DNA from: Aestuariispira ectoiniformans
GTDB taxonomy: Bacteria; Pseudomonadota; Alphaproteobacteria; UBA8366; Aestuariispiraceae
Length of the DNA: 64,000 bases
Reading direction: 5' to 3'
Assembly (NCBI RefSeq): GCF_025136295.1
Contig: NZ_CP062788.1
Coordinates: 4,295,588-4,359,587, forward strand
The position numbers and the translations under genes were made by a program. Below, in pieces: positions 34,945-44,428 of this stretch; positions within the stretch are counted from its first letter, which is position 1; each line of letters begins with the position of its first letter. The notes beneath the pieces were generated by a model. That model did not search any database and was not told the DNA's origin. It saw nothing but the letters and a program-made list of their open reading frames with translations.

Positions 34945-36903
34945 ATGATGAGCCAACCGCTTTGGACACCATCCGCCACACGTATCGCAAAATCCAATAT
35001 CACTTCCTTTGCCAAGGCACTGGAACTGGAACATGGTGTCAGCCTGCCGGACTATGCCGCCCTGCATGACTTCTCCATCAATGAAATGGAGAAATTCTGG
35101 AGTTCCTTCTGGGAGTTTGCCGATATCAAGGCCCAGACCAGGGGCGAAGAGGTTCTGATTGACGCGGACAAGATGCCGGGTGCTCAGTTCTTCCCGGGCG
35201 CGAAGCTGAACTTCGCCGAAAACCTGCTCACCAAACGCGACAACAACACCGCAATCGTGTTCTGGGCGGAAGACAAGGTTAAACGCCGCCTGACCTGGAA
35301 AGAGCTCTATGACGGTGTCTCCCGCCTGTCCCAGGCCCTGCGCGACCTGGGCGTGAAGCCCGGTGACCGCATTGCAGGCTTCGTTCCCAATATGCCGGAA
35401 ACCGTGATGGCCATGCTGGCTGCGACCGCCATCGGCGCGATCTGGACGTCCTGTTCTCCCGATTTCGGTATCCAGGGTGTGTTGGACCGCTTCGGACAGA
35501 CCGAGCCGGTCGTCCTGTTTACCGCCGACGGCTATTTCTACAACGGCAAAAGCCACGACTCTCTGGGCCGGGTGAAAGAAATCGCGGGCGAACTGTCGAG
35601 CCTGCGCAAGGTTGTTGTGATGCCGCTGGTTGATGATGATCCGGAAGTTCACAACATTCTGGGCGCGGAAACCCTGGAAGATTTCATCGAAGACTTCGAG
35701 CCGAAAGACATCGAGTTCGAAATGATGCCGTTCAACCACCCGGTCTACATCATGTATTCCAGCGGCACGACCGGAAAACCGAAGTGCATCGTGCATGGTG
35801 CAGGCGGCACCCTTTTGCAGCAGAAGAAGGAGCATCTCCTTCACTGCGATGCCAAGCCGGGTTCCCGCGTGTTCTATTTCACCACCTGTGGCTGGATGAT
35901 GTGGAACTGGCTGGTGGCTGCCCTGTCCTGCAAGGCGACGCTGATGTTGTTTGACGGCTCCCCCTTCGCGCCCAGTGGCAATATCCTGTTTGATTATGCC
36001 CAGGAAGAAGAAATCACATTCTTCGGCACCTCCGCCAAATGGATCGACGCCTGCAGCAAGGCAGAACTCCGGCCGATCGATACCCATAACCTGGGCAGCG
36101 TGGAAACAATCACGTCCACCGGCTCGCCGCTGGTGCCGGAAAGCTTTGACTATGTCTATGACGCCATCAAGAAAGACGTCCTGCTTGCCTCCATTTCCGG
36201 CGGCACGGACATTCTGAGCTGTTTCATGCTGGGCGTGCCGATCCTGCCGGTCTGGAAGGGTGAAATCCAGGTAGCGGGCCTCGGCATGGCAGTCGACGTC
36301 TTCGGCGAAGACGGCAAGACCGTCGAAGGCGACAAGGGCGAACTGGTCTGCACCAAGCCTTTCCCGTCCATGCCGGTCGCTTTCTGGAATGACCCGGATG
36401 GCGCGCGTTACAAAGGTGCCTATTTCAAGCGTTTCGACAACATCTGGCACCATGGGGATTTTGTCTCCCGCACGGAACACGGCGGCTACGTCATTTTCGG
36501 CCGTTCCGATGCGACCCTGAACCCCGGCGGCGTGCGGATCGGCACGGCGGAAATCTATCGCCAGGTTGAAGGCTTTGCCCAGGTTCTGGAATCCATTGTG
36601 ATCGGTCAGGAATGGAAAGGAGACACGCGCGTCGTGCTCTTTGTCCGCCTTGCACCGGGCGCGACGCTGGACGAGGATTTGCAGCGTGCCATCCGCTCCC
36701 ACATCCGCCAGCAGTGCACTCCGCGCCATGTGCCCGCAAAAATTGTCGCTGTCGACGATATCCCGCGGACCCGCTCCGGCAAGATCACCGAACTTGCGGT
36801 TCGCGACATTGTCCATGGCCGTCCGGTGAAAAACCAGGAGGCCCTGTCCAATCCGGAGGCCCTGGCACTCTACAAAAACATTCCGGAACTTCAGGAAGAT
36901 TAA
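34945..36903 (+). CDS. aacS: Acetoacetyl-CoA synthetase (acetoacetate-CoA ligase)
   Basis: A protein of 652 residues from ATG 34945 with GGGAG upstream; 22 earlier codons are not conserved. ANL adenylating enzyme: YSSGTTGKPKCIVHGAGG P-loop near residue 270, and RTRSGKITELAVRDIV with the C-terminal catalytic Lys. FWSSFWEFADI and the TSCSPDFG block place it with acetoacetate ligases rather than acetyl-CoA synthetases. Activates acetoacetate for ketone-body or polyhydroxybutyrate-derived carbon use. Ends in a strong terminator. Confidence 0.94.
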   Translation: MMSQPLWTPSATRIAKSNITSFAKALELEHGVSLPDYAALHDFSINEMEKFWSSFWEFADIKAQTRGEEVLIDADKMPGAQFFPGAKLNFAENLLTKRDNNTAIVFWAEDKVKRRLTWKELYDGVSRLSQALRDLGVKPGDRIAGFVPNMPETVMAMLAATAIGAIWTSCSPDFGIQGVLDRFGQTEPVVLFTADGYFYNGKSHDSLGRVKEIAGELSSLRKVVVMPLVDDDPEVHNILGAETLEDFIEDFEPKDIEFEMMPFNHPVYIMYSSGTTGKPKCIVHGAGGTLLQQKKEHLLHCDAKPGSRVFYFTTCGWMMWNWLVAALSCKATLMLFDGSPFAPSGNILFDYAQEEEITFFGTSAKWIDACSKAELRPIDTHNLGSVETITSTGSPLVPESFDYVYDAIKKDVLLASISGGTDILSCFMLGVPILPVWKGEIQVAGLGMAVDVFGEDGKTVEGDKGELVCTKPFPSMPVAFWNDPDGARYKGAYFKRFDNIWHHGDFVSRTEHGGYVIFGRSDATLNPGGVRIGTAEIYRQVEGFAQVLESIVIGQEWKGDTRVVLFVRLAPGATLDEDLQRAIRSHIRQQCTPRHVPAKIVAVDDIPRTRSGKITELAVRDIVHGRPVKNQEALSNPEALALYKNIPELQED

Positions 36904-36925
36904 GCTTCCCGGATCAAGGAACAGA

Positions 36926-36961
36926 AAAGGGGGAAAGCCTGCCGCTTTCCCCCTTTTTTAT
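36926..36961 (+). terminator. Bidirectional intrinsic terminator
   Basis: Stem AAAGGGGGAAAG (36926-36937) with CTTTCCCCCTTT (36945-36956), then more T; A-rich on the other side. Sits between the convergent aacS and MocR genes and can serve both. Confidence 0.9.
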
Positions 36962-36982
36962 TATGCCATGACAAAGTCCGGG

Positions 36983-38470
36983 TTATGCTTCCAAAACTCT
37001 GGCGAGGCGGTCCACCGCCTCCGCCATCTGTTCCTCCGGCACCGCGGCATAGCCTAAAAGCAAGCCCTGGTGACCGTTGCTCGCCGCATAGTAGGAAGAC
37101 AGGCAGGATAGAGACAGCCCCTTGTCACGGGCGCGTTCCACCGCCTCGACATCCGTCATCCGCGCCGCCAGTTCCGGTCTGAACCGCGCCATGACATGCA
37201 TTCCGGCTTCCGACGGGGCAACATCCAGCAAATGCCCGACGCGCGCCTGCAGGACAGACAGCAGTTTTTCCTGCCTTTGGCTATAGAGCTTGCGGGTCCG
37301 CCGGAGATGCGCCGCGAAGAACCCTTCCTCGATAAAGGTCGCCAGGGCGGGCTGCGCAATCGTGCTTGGATGATCGTCAAGCGCCGCGCGCGCCGCACGG
37401 AATGGCTCTGTCAGGTCCGGCGGCACAACCAGATAGCCAAGACGCAGGGACGGGAACATAACCTTGGAGAAGCTGCCCACATAGACAACGCGCCCATCCC
37501 GGTCGAGGCCCTGCAAGGCCGCCAGCGGCCGCCCGCCATAGCGGTACTCGCTGTCATAATCATCCTCGATGACCCATCCGTCGCCGCGCGACGCCCATTC
37601 CAACAGCTTCAAACGCCGCGCCAGTGTCATCGTCACACTCAACGGGAACTGATGGGAGGGTGCTACACAGGCAAGCCGTGCTTCCGGCGCCATGCGTTCA
37701 CCCGCATCGACGTCGAACCCCTCGTCATCCACCGGTACAGGAATCAGTTCCGCCCCGGCCGCCATCAGGGCACCACGAACGCCCGGATAGCCCGGTTCCT
37801 CAACCAGAACCGGATCACCATCGTCAAGCAGGACATGCGCCGCCAGCCCGATGGCCTGTTGGGCACCGGATACGATAATCACCTGTTCCGCATCACAGCG
37901 CACGGCACGCGCCGTGCGCAGATATCCAGCAATAGCCTCACGCAGCGGCAAATAGCCTGCGGGTTCTGCATTGGCGAGCAGATCAATTGGCGGACGCCGC
38001 CAGGCCTTCGACATCAAACGGGACCAGACATCGAAAGGAAAATCGGCCACATCCGGCATACCAACGGAAAAGGCCGGGCTGCGGCGGCCACGCGGCTGAC
38101 GCAGGGACGCAAGGCGCTGCCCGCGCTTGGACAGGCCGCGCCGCCTCGGCGTCGCCCCGTCCCGGTCGACAATCTTTCCCTTGGTCGCAAGCGCCTCTTC
38201 GGGCAGTTCCCCGGACACGAAAGAACCGGCCCCGACCTTTCCTTCCAGATAGCCTTCCGCCAGCAACTGATCGAAAGCCGCCGCCACGGTGTTTCTGGAA
38301 ACCGCAAGGTCTTTTGCCAGCGTCCGTGTCGATGGCAGGCGTTCCCCGCCGACAAGACGCCCGGACAGGATCATTTCCCGGAGCTGATCATAGAGTTGCC
38401 GATGCATGGGCTTGTCAGAAGACCGTTCCAACGCAACCGGCAATAACGCTGCTCTATCTGTTCGCCGCAT
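36983..38470 (-). CDS. MocR/PdxR-type GntR regulator with aminotransferase domain
   Basis: A protein of 495 residues. N-terminal GntR winged helix (PMHRQLYDQLREMILSGRLV; STRTLAKDLAVSRNTV), a linker, then a fold-I aminotransferase-like domain with the PLP Lys in YVGSFSKVMFPSLRLGYLV. MocR proteins sense PLP or amino-acid adducts. Divergent from a pyridoxamine-oxidase-like gene across 108 bp, which is the expected target. Confidence 0.93.
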   Translation of the reverse strand: MRRTDRAALLPVALERSSDKPMHRQLYDQLREMILSGRLVGGERLPSTRTLAKDLAVSRNTVAAAFDQLLAEGYLEGKVGAGSFVSGELPEEALATKGKIVDRDGATPRRRGLSKRGQRLASLRQPRGRRSPAFSVGMPDVADFPFDVWSRLMSKAWRRPPIDLLANAEPAGYLPLREAIAGYLRTARAVRCDAEQVIIVSGAQQAIGLAAHVLLDDGDPVLVEEPGYPGVRGALMAAGAELIPVPVDDEGFDVDAGERMAPEARLACVAPSHQFPLSVTMTLARRLKLLEWASRGDGWVIEDDYDSEYRYGGRPLAALQGLDRDGRVVYVGSFSKVMFPSLRLGYLVVPPDLTEPFRAARAALDDHPSTIAQPALATFIEEGFFAAHLRRTRKLYSQRQEKLLSVLQARVGHLLDVAPSEAGMHVMARFRPELAARMTDVEAVERARDKGLSLSCLSSYYAASNGHQGLLLGYAAVPEEQMAEAVDRLARVLEA

Positions 38471-38578
38471 TCAAAATGGCCCCTTCACTTAGTTAACATT
38501 GGACCTTTCAATCATGCCAATTTCTTTTTCTATAGGAGCAGATTTTGAAAGTGACAAGCCCAGAAGCGTACCGAGACA

Positions 38579-39244
38579 ATGCAACACAGAGACAAAGACC
38601 AGACCGACAACAGCTTTAACCCGACCAATGTGTCACGGGTCAAACGCGAGCATCAGCGGGGCGCCTATGACAAGGAAACCGTGTTTGGCATCCTGGATGC
38701 TGCCCCCTTCTGCCACGTCGGCTATACCATCGAAAACCGCCCCTATGTGACGCCGACGCTGCACTGGCGGGAAGGCGAGCGGATCTATTGGCATGGGTCC
38801 AGCGCCAGCCGCATGCTGCGCCAGGTCAAGACAGGCGTGCCCGTCTGCGTGACCGCCTCGCTGTTTGACGGCTATGTCCTGGCGCGTTCCGCCTTCCATC
38901 ACAGTGCCAACTATCGCGCCGTCATGGCCTTTGGCACGGCCCATATGATCGAAGACCGCGATGAAAAGGAACAGTCCCTCAAAGTCATGATGGATCAGCT
39001 CTGGCCCGGCCGTTGGGAAGAACTCCGACCGATGTACGAACAGGAACTGAAGGCCACAACCGTGGTTGCCATGGATATCGAGGAAGCCTCTGCCAAGACA
39101 CGCAGCGGTCCGCCCGTGGATGACGAAGAAGACTATGACCTGCCGATCTGGGCGGGTGTTGAACCCATTGTGCATGGGACCGGCACTCTGGAAACAGACC
39201 CGCGGATGCTGCCCGGCGTACCGCTGCCTGATTATCTGAAATAA
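38579..39244 (+). CDS. Pyridoxamine 5'-phosphate oxidase-like FMN-binding protein
   Basis: A protein of 221 residues with the FMN split-barrel pattern of the PNPOx-like group (DAAPFCHVGYTIENRPYVTP; WHGSSASRMLRQVKTG; SAFHHSANYRAVMAFG). This branch includes nitroreductase- and NimA-like proteins, so it may not be a true PdxH. Regulated most likely by the divergent MocR protein. No clear Shine-Dalgarno. Confidence 0.87.
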   Translation: MQHRDKDQTDNSFNPTNVSRVKREHQRGAYDKETVFGILDAAPFCHVGYTIENRPYVTPTLHWREGERIYWHGSSASRMLRQVKTGVPVCVTASLFDGYVLARSAFHHSANYRAVMAFGTAHMIEDRDEKEQSLKVMMDQLWPGRWEELRPMYEQELKATTVVAMDIEEASAKTRSGPPVDDEEDYDLPIWAGVEPIVHGTGTLETDPRMLPGVPLPDYLK

Positions 39245-39319
39245 CGGCCTGCCGCCGGGACTGGACCTTTCGTCACTTTCCCCGTAAACAAGCCCAACGC
39301 AGCTTGAGGGGAAAGTGAC

Positions 39320-39667
39320 ATGCGCATTTATCATCTCGCCCGTAAAGCCGCCTGGGCCGAGGCGGAAAAATCCGGTGTCTATACCGGAACGCCGGAGGAC
39401 CGGGCGGACGGATTCATCCATTTTTCCACCGCAACACAGGTCGAGGAAAGCGCCGCCAAGCATCGCGCAGGCGAAACAGACCTGCTGCTGGTATCCGTGG
39501 ACGAGGACAGGCTGGGCGACGGCCTGAAATGGGAACCGTCCCGCGGTGGACAACTTTTCCCCCATCTCTACGGCGACATGCCGCTGACGGCAGCCATCGA
39601 AATAGTCCCGCTGCCACTGGGTGATGATGGCCTGCACCAGTTCCCCGCATTGACGGAGGAAGTGTAG
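39320..39667 (+). CDS. DUF952 domain protein
   Basis: A protein of 115 residues with AGGGGAAAG upstream. DUF952 signature: IYHLARKAAWAEAEKSG, DGFIHFSTATQVEES, LKWEPSRGGQLFPHLYG. A small cytosolic beta-rich fold of unknown reaction, distantly like ADP-ribosyl-handling proteins. Its stop lies 1 bp before pyrD, so the two are cotranscribed. Confidence 0.92.
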   Translation: MRIYHLARKAAWAEAEKSGVYTGTPEDRADGFIHFSTATQVEESAAKHRAGETDLLLVSVDEDRLGDGLKWEPSRGGQLFPHLYGDMPLTAAIEIVPLPLGDDGLHQFPALTEEV

Positions 39668-39668
39668 G

Positions 39669-40733
39669 ATGTCGCTTTCGGATTTCGCCCTGCCCTTTCT
39701 ACGCTGTCTCAACCCGGAGACCGCCCATAACCTGACCCTGAAAGCCCTGAAAATGGGGTTTGGGCCGAAAGAATTTTCCGGTGATGACAGGATTCTGCAC
39801 ACCCGCGTCTGGGACCTGAACTTCCCGAACCCCGTGGGATTGTCCGCCGGATTTGATAAAAATGCCGAAGTGATCGACCCCATGCTGGAAACCGGACTGG
39901 GTTTTGTCGAGGTCGGTTCCATCACCCCGCGCCCGCAGCCGGGTAATCCCAAGCCGCGGATTTTCCGCCTGCCCAAGGACGGCGCGGTCATTAACCGCCT
40001 GGGGTTCAACAACAAGGGCATCGACTATGCCGCCCACAATCTGTCCCGCCATCGCAACGGGATCGTGGGTGTCAATCTGGGCAAGAACAAAGACAGCGAG
40101 GACGCGGCGGAAGATTATGCAAAGGGCACGTTGAAACTGGCCCCTTATGCAGGCTATCTGGTGATCAACGTTTCCTCGCCCAATACACCGGGCCTGCGCG
40201 CCCTGCAAGGCAAGGATGACCTGATCGTCCTGGTTGAAGCCGTCAAAGGCGCGCGAGCATCCGTTTGCCCCGACCGCAAGCCCCCCATCCTGGTCAAGAT
40301 CGCACCGGACCTGACAGACGCCGACGTTCAGGATATCGTCGCCGTGGCCCAGACCACCGATGTGGATGGCCTGATCGTTTCCAATACGACAATCGCCCGG
40401 CCCGACAGCCTCAAGGAACAGGACAAGGCCGGTGAGACAGGCGGCCTCAGCGGCCTTCCCGTCTTTGGCCCGTCGACCGAGATGCTGCGCCAGGTTTACC
40501 AGCTCACCGAAGGGAATATCCCGCTGATCGGTGTTGGCGGAATCGCCAGCGGCCACGATGCCTATCTGAAGATCCGCGCCGGTGCATCGCTGGTACAGCT
40601 TTATACCGCGCTCATCTATCACGGGCCGTCGCTGATCCCCCGGATCAAACGTGAATTGGCGGAATTTTTGCGCCGCGACGGCTTTGCCTCCATCATGGAG
40701 GCGGTCGGCGCCGATCATCGCGAGGGTGCATAA
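39669..40733 (+). CDS. pyrD: Dihydroorotate dehydrogenase (quinone), class 2
   Basis: A protein of 354 residues. FMN barrel: NPVGLSAGFDKNAEVID, GSITPRPQPGNPKPRIFRL, catalytic Ser in INVSSPNTPGLR, and IGVGGIASGHDAYLKIRAGA phosphate site. The N-terminal helices (LPFLRCLNPETAHNLTLKA) are those that bind the membrane in class 2 enzymes. Oxidises dihydroorotate to orotate with ubiquinone in pyrimidine synthesis. Confidence 0.96.
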   Translation: MSLSDFALPFLRCLNPETAHNLTLKALKMGFGPKEFSGDDRILHTRVWDLNFPNPVGLSAGFDKNAEVIDPMLETGLGFVEVGSITPRPQPGNPKPRIFRLPKDGAVINRLGFNNKGIDYAAHNLSRHRNGIVGVNLGKNKDSEDAAEDYAKGTLKLAPYAGYLVINVSSPNTPGLRALQGKDDLIVLVEAVKGARASVCPDRKPPILVKIAPDLTDADVQDIVAVAQTTDVDGLIVSNTTIARPDSLKEQDKAGETGGLSGLPVFGPSTEMLRQVYQLTEGNIPLIGVGGIASGHDAYLKIRAGASLVQLYTALIYHGPSLIPRIKRELAEFLRRDGFASIMEAVGADHREGA

Positions 40734-40841
40734 CAGCACGCAGCACTGGTCAAGGGTCTGTTTTCCCTATATGACTGAAGTGGGTTTGGTATCGGCGAAA
40801 ACCGGTATCGATACAGGGTTAACCGTCTATCCGGGGGAGGC

Positions 40842-42203
40842 GTGGGCGCAACCTGGCATATAATTCTGACAGCAGGCTATGTGGTCCTCGGCTTGATCAC
40901 AGCCTTTGTCGTGCCCGCAATCTGGCCGGAGGTCGGCACCCTGACGGGCATCCTGTCCGGTGTCGTTGTCGCCCTGGGCTTTGGCCTCGGCCATGAGGCC
41001 TACCGCCGCAAGAACTTCGAAAACCAGACCCACCGCCACATGCTCGCGTTGAAAAAGGCCTATGACCAGCACAAGCTGGAACTGGCAGAAATGCGCGTGG
41101 AACTGTTCCAGCAGGCCGCCGGAGGCATTCCGACCCGTACGGCCCCGGCCCCGCAGGAGACATTCAGCCCACCCCCCGTACCGCAGGCGCCGCCGGTGGC
41201 ACCGCAACCATCATCGGCCCCTGCGTCTGATGACGCACAGCCCGCTGCCCCGGACATGGTTGAGCCGACGGACCCGCGCGAGGAAGTTGCCATTGAGGCC
41301 GAGGTGAAAGTCCTGCGCTCGCTCGTGGAGCAGCTTTATAAAGAGGATATCCCGACCTCGGCGCGCAAAAGCAAATCGGCTGGCGACAGCGGAGGCGACA
41401 AGAGCCGGATCGGCCTGCGGGTTGTTGGAAAGAACGGCAGGAACAACATCCTGGAAACGGTGAAGGAGGCACTGCGCAACGAACGCGTTGACCTCTACCT
41501 TCAGCCCATCGTCAGCCTGCCACAGCGCAAACGCCGCTTCTTCGAGTGTTTCAGCCGCATCCGCACCGCCGATGGAAACACCTTACAGGCGGACCAGTTC
41601 ATGCCTGTGGCCCGCAAGGAAGGGCTGGAAGCAACTGTCGACAACATCCTTCTCTTCCGCTCAGTCCAGTTGCTGCAGAAAGTACGCGCCCATGACTATT
41701 CCATGGCATTCTTCTGCAACCTCTCGCCCAACAGCCTGTCCGATGAAAGCTTCCTGCAGGAATTCACCCGCTATATGGAAAGCCACCAGGATTTGGCCCC
41801 CAGCCTGGTTCTTGAGTTGAGGCAGTCGGATATCGAAGGCCGCCTGGAGGCCCTGACCCCGCATCTGGATCGCCTGGGGCGGCTGGGTTACCGTTTTGCG
41901 TTGGACGGCGTCACACAGTTTGACCTGGATGTGGGTGCACTTGCCCAGCGTCACTTCCATTTCGTCAAAGTCAATGCCGAGGCCCTTGTGAACCGTTTCA
42001 AGGCCAGCCCCGGAGGTGGTGAGGTTCGCAGCCTCAAACAGCAGTTGGATGATCGCGGCATCGACATGATCGTGGAACATATCGAAACCGAGCAGATGTT
42101 GATTGAACTGCTGGACTTCAATATTGATTACGGACAAGGCTTCCTGTTCGGTGAGCCGCGCATGAGCAAAGACCCGTCCGCGGGTGGCATGCGCGCCGGT
42201 TGA
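40842..42203 (+). CDS. Membrane protein with degenerate EAL domain
   Basis: A protein of 453 residues from GTG 40842 (GGGGGAGG lies very close; a slightly later start is possible). Two hydrophobic segments in the first 50 residues, a Pro-rich linker, then an EAL-like domain from about 205. Key residues are lost: EAL reads ECF (FFECFSRIR), DDFG reads DGVT, KID reads KVN, and AEGVE reads VEHIE. Probably not a c-di-GMP phosphodiesterase; it could still bind c-di-GMP or a partner, as LapD or YdiV do. Confidence 0.82.
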   Translation: MGATWHIILTAGYVVLGLITAFVVPAIWPEVGTLTGILSGVVVALGFGLGHEAYRRKNFENQTHRHMLALKKAYDQHKLELAEMRVELFQQAAGGIPTRTAPAPQETFSPPPVPQAPPVAPQPSSAPASDDAQPAAPDMVEPTDPREEVAIEAEVKVLRSLVEQLYKEDIPTSARKSKSAGDSGGDKSRIGLRVVGKNGRNNILETVKEALRNERVDLYLQPIVSLPQRKRRFFECFSRIRTADGNTLQADQFMPVARKEGLEATVDNILLFRSVQLLQKVRAHDYSMAFFCNLSPNSLSDESFLQEFTRYMESHQDLAPSLVLELRQSDIEGRLEALTPHLDRLGRLGYRFALDGVTQFDLDVGALAQRHFHFVKVNAEALVNRFKASPGGGEVRSLKQQLDDRGIDMIVEHIETEQMLIELLDFNIDYGQGFLFGEPRMSKDPSAGGMRAG

Positions 42204-42252
42204 CCTTCGGGACACAGCCTCTTTCTCAGGCTTTTCAAGGACCCGCCCCGCC

Positions 42253-43107
42253 ATGCATACCAACCTGATCCCCGGCCTGTCCGCTGTGGTGGATGACTAC
42301 GACCTGTTCCTGATCGACCAGTGGGGTGTGCTGCATGACGGCGAGAACCTACACGATGGTGCGCTAAACACGTTGCAGGAGCTTCGCAAGACGGGCAAAA
42401 CGGTGATCATCCTGTCCAACTCAGGCAAGCGTGTCGAAGACTCCTACGCCCGGATGGCGCGCATGGGCATCACCCGCGACCTGTATGACCATGTGGTGAC
42501 GTCGGGCGAATTGGTCTATCGGAATTTCCAGGCCAAGGAAGACCCTGTCTTCAAAAGCCTGGGCCGCAAATTCATCGCCTTTACTTGGGGTGAAGCCAAT
42601 ATTTCAGTCGCCGAAGGCTCCGGCCATGAGAAGGTCGACAGCGTGGAAGAGGCGGATTTCATCCTTTGCACCGGTACGGACCAGGGTGACCTTGAATATT
42701 ATCGCCCCTTCCTGGAAAAGGCCTTGGAACGCAAACTTCCCCTGATCTGCGCCAACCCGGATTTCGTCAGCGTCGCCCCAGACGGCAGCCTGAACATGTG
42801 CCCGGGCATGGTCGCCAAGGAATATGAAGATATGGGCGGCACCGTCCGCTGGCACGGCAAGCCGCTGCTGGAAACCTACGAATACTGCAAAAGCCTCGCG
42901 CCGGGGTGTGACCGTATCCTGGGCATCGGGGATTCCCTGCGCCATGACGTAAAAGGGGCCAATGACGCGGGTGGTCATTCGCTCTTTGTCTGCGGCGGCA
43001 TCCACGACCATGAAATCGGCCACCCGCCAAGCCATGTCGCGCTGGCAAATCTGTTTGATATTTACGGGATAGAGCCGACCTATTCGGTCGAAAATTTCCG
43101 CTGGTAA
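42253..43107 (+). CDS. HAD-superfamily class IIA hydrolase (TIGR01459 type)
   Basis: A protein of 284 residues from ATG 42253. Motif I FLIDQWGVLHDG (nucleophile Asp), motif II VIILSNSGKRV, and motif IV ILGIGDSLRHDVKGANDAGG. IIA HAD proteins are phosphatases of small phosphoesters related to NagD. Substrate not predictable. Starts 49 bp after the EAL gene; probably same transcript. Confidence 0.9.
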   Translation: MHTNLIPGLSAVVDDYDLFLIDQWGVLHDGENLHDGALNTLQELRKTGKTVIILSNSGKRVEDSYARMARMGITRDLYDHVVTSGELVYRNFQAKEDPVFKSLGRKFIAFTWGEANISVAEGSGHEKVDSVEEADFILCTGTDQGDLEYYRPFLEKALERKLPLICANPDFVSVAPDGSLNMCPGMVAKEYEDMGGTVRWHGKPLLETYEYCKSLAPGCDRILGIGDSLRHDVKGANDAGGHSLFVCGGIHDHEIGHPPSHVALANLFDIYGIEPTYSVENFRW

Positions 43108-43126
43108 GCGGGAAAGCCCCTTAAAG

Positions 43127-43152
43127 GGCCGGACTTACATGAAAGTCCGGCC
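43127..43152 (-). terminator. 10-bp hairpin over the end of the class V aminotransferase gene
   Basis: GGCCGGACTT (43127-43136) and AAGTCCGGCC (43143-43152) form a perfect stem with loop ACATGA. It contains the stop codon of the minus-strand aminotransferase gene and lies between two convergent genes. No T tract, so it may act as an mRNA 3'-end protector rather than a terminator. Confidence 0.45.
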
Positions 43153-44355
43153 GATCTGGGCGAGTTTCTCATAGTCGGCCATATCGTTATAGATATAGGC
43201 GCAGAAGCGAATCCAGAGACGATCCGCAAAGGGTTTCACCTCAACTTCGAGGTTAAATTCATGCCGCAGGCGAAGCTGCAGCTCTTCCGCAGCCTTGGCC
43301 GTGCCCTTTTCTGCACCGGGCCATTCAACGGTCGTCATGAAGGCCGTCATGCGGTCCGATGCCCCGCGTTGCGTTCCCCATGCTTCCGCCAGCATATTCG
43401 CACCATCCCGAACCAGGGTCCGGCAATAGTGGTATATCTCCTTCTCACCCCATTGGGCCCGGAAGTCGATGGCATCCTGTACGGACAGATAGGGCGTGAA
43501 ATCCTTGGTACCGGGCCAATCGAATGCCCGGATATAACCTTCACCCACATAATGGCTGATCGTCGTCGGGCGAAGCGAGCTTTGCCGGTCCGCATGGGTC
43601 CAGATGAAACCACATCCCCGTGGAGCGCCCAGCCATTTATGGGCATTTCCCACGTACCAGGCAGGGTCCTGGTCATTAAGGCGCAGCGGCACCGAACCGG
43701 GCGCATGCGCGCCGTCCACCAGAACCGGAATCCCGCGATCGGCACATTCATGGATAATTTCATGCACCGGCAGCTTCAAGGCTGTCATGGAGGTTATATG
43801 ATCCACGACAACAAGGCGGGTTCGCGGGGTCACGCGGCTCATGATCGCATCGGTCGCGTCTCCCGGATCGTGGATCGGGAAGGGCACATGGGCAAAAGAA
43901 AGGCGGGCACCGGCCCGCTCACATACAAATTCAAGAGTTCTCAGCACTGCGCCATAGGCATGGTCGGTAGTAACCACCTCATCACCCGGCAATAGAACCA
44001 GGGACCGTAGCACCGCATTCACGCCCGTGGAGGCATTGTCGACGAAGACGATATCATCCCCATCGCCGCCCAGGAATTTGCCCACTGCCGCCGCCGATTG
44101 GCGCAGTCGATCCGGCAATTCCTCGCGCAGGAAACGCGCGGGCTGGCGGTCGATAGTCCGGCGCAGTTTTTCGGCGGCATCCAAAACGGGATTGGAGGTA
44201 ACACCGAAAGCACCGTGATTCAGATAGGTGCAGCCCTCTTCCAAGGGCCAGAGGTGACGTGCTTCACGCCCCCAGGAAACCGAATCCGCATCGCACATCG
44301 CGACGGAAGAGTCATTCATGCTCATATCCGAAAATGATATCCCACTCACACTCAA
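43135..44355 (-). CDS. Class V aminotransferase (isopenicillin-N-epimerase-like)
   Basis: A protein of up to 406 residues; the first 15-25 are not conserved, so a later Met is possible. Fold-I PLP enzyme: YLNHGAFGVTSNPV near the start, VDNASTGVNAVL, VDHITSMTALKLPV, DGAHAPGSVPL, and PLP Lys in YVGNAHKWLGAPRG. Groups with isopenicillin-N epimerase and cysteine desulfurase-like enzymes; substrate unknown. Confidence 0.88.
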   Translation of the reverse strand: MSVSGISFSDMSMNDSSVAMCDADSVSWGREARHLWPLEEGCTYLNHGAFGVTSNPVLDAAEKLRRTIDRQPARFLREELPDRLRQSAAAVGKFLGGDGDDIVFVDNASTGVNAVLRSLVLLPGDEVVTTDHAYGAVLRTLEFVCERAGARLSFAHVPFPIHDPGDATDAIMSRVTPRTRLVVVDHITSMTALKLPVHEIIHECADRGIPVLVDGAHAPGSVPLRLNDQDPAWYVGNAHKWLGAPRGCGFIWTHADRQSSLRPTTISHYVGEGYIRAFDWPGTKDFTPYLSVQDAIDFRAQWGEKEIYHYCRTLVRDGANMLAEAWGTQRGASDRMTAFMTTVEWPGAEKGTAKAAEELQLRLRHEFNLEVEVKPFADRLWIRFCAYIYNDMADYEKLAQIGRTFM

Positions 44356-44428
44356 GACTCGGACTTTTGACCCTTAATTTCCCTTGGTCAAGCTCTTTTG
44401 GAACAGAAGCTAATATTGGGGAGATATT

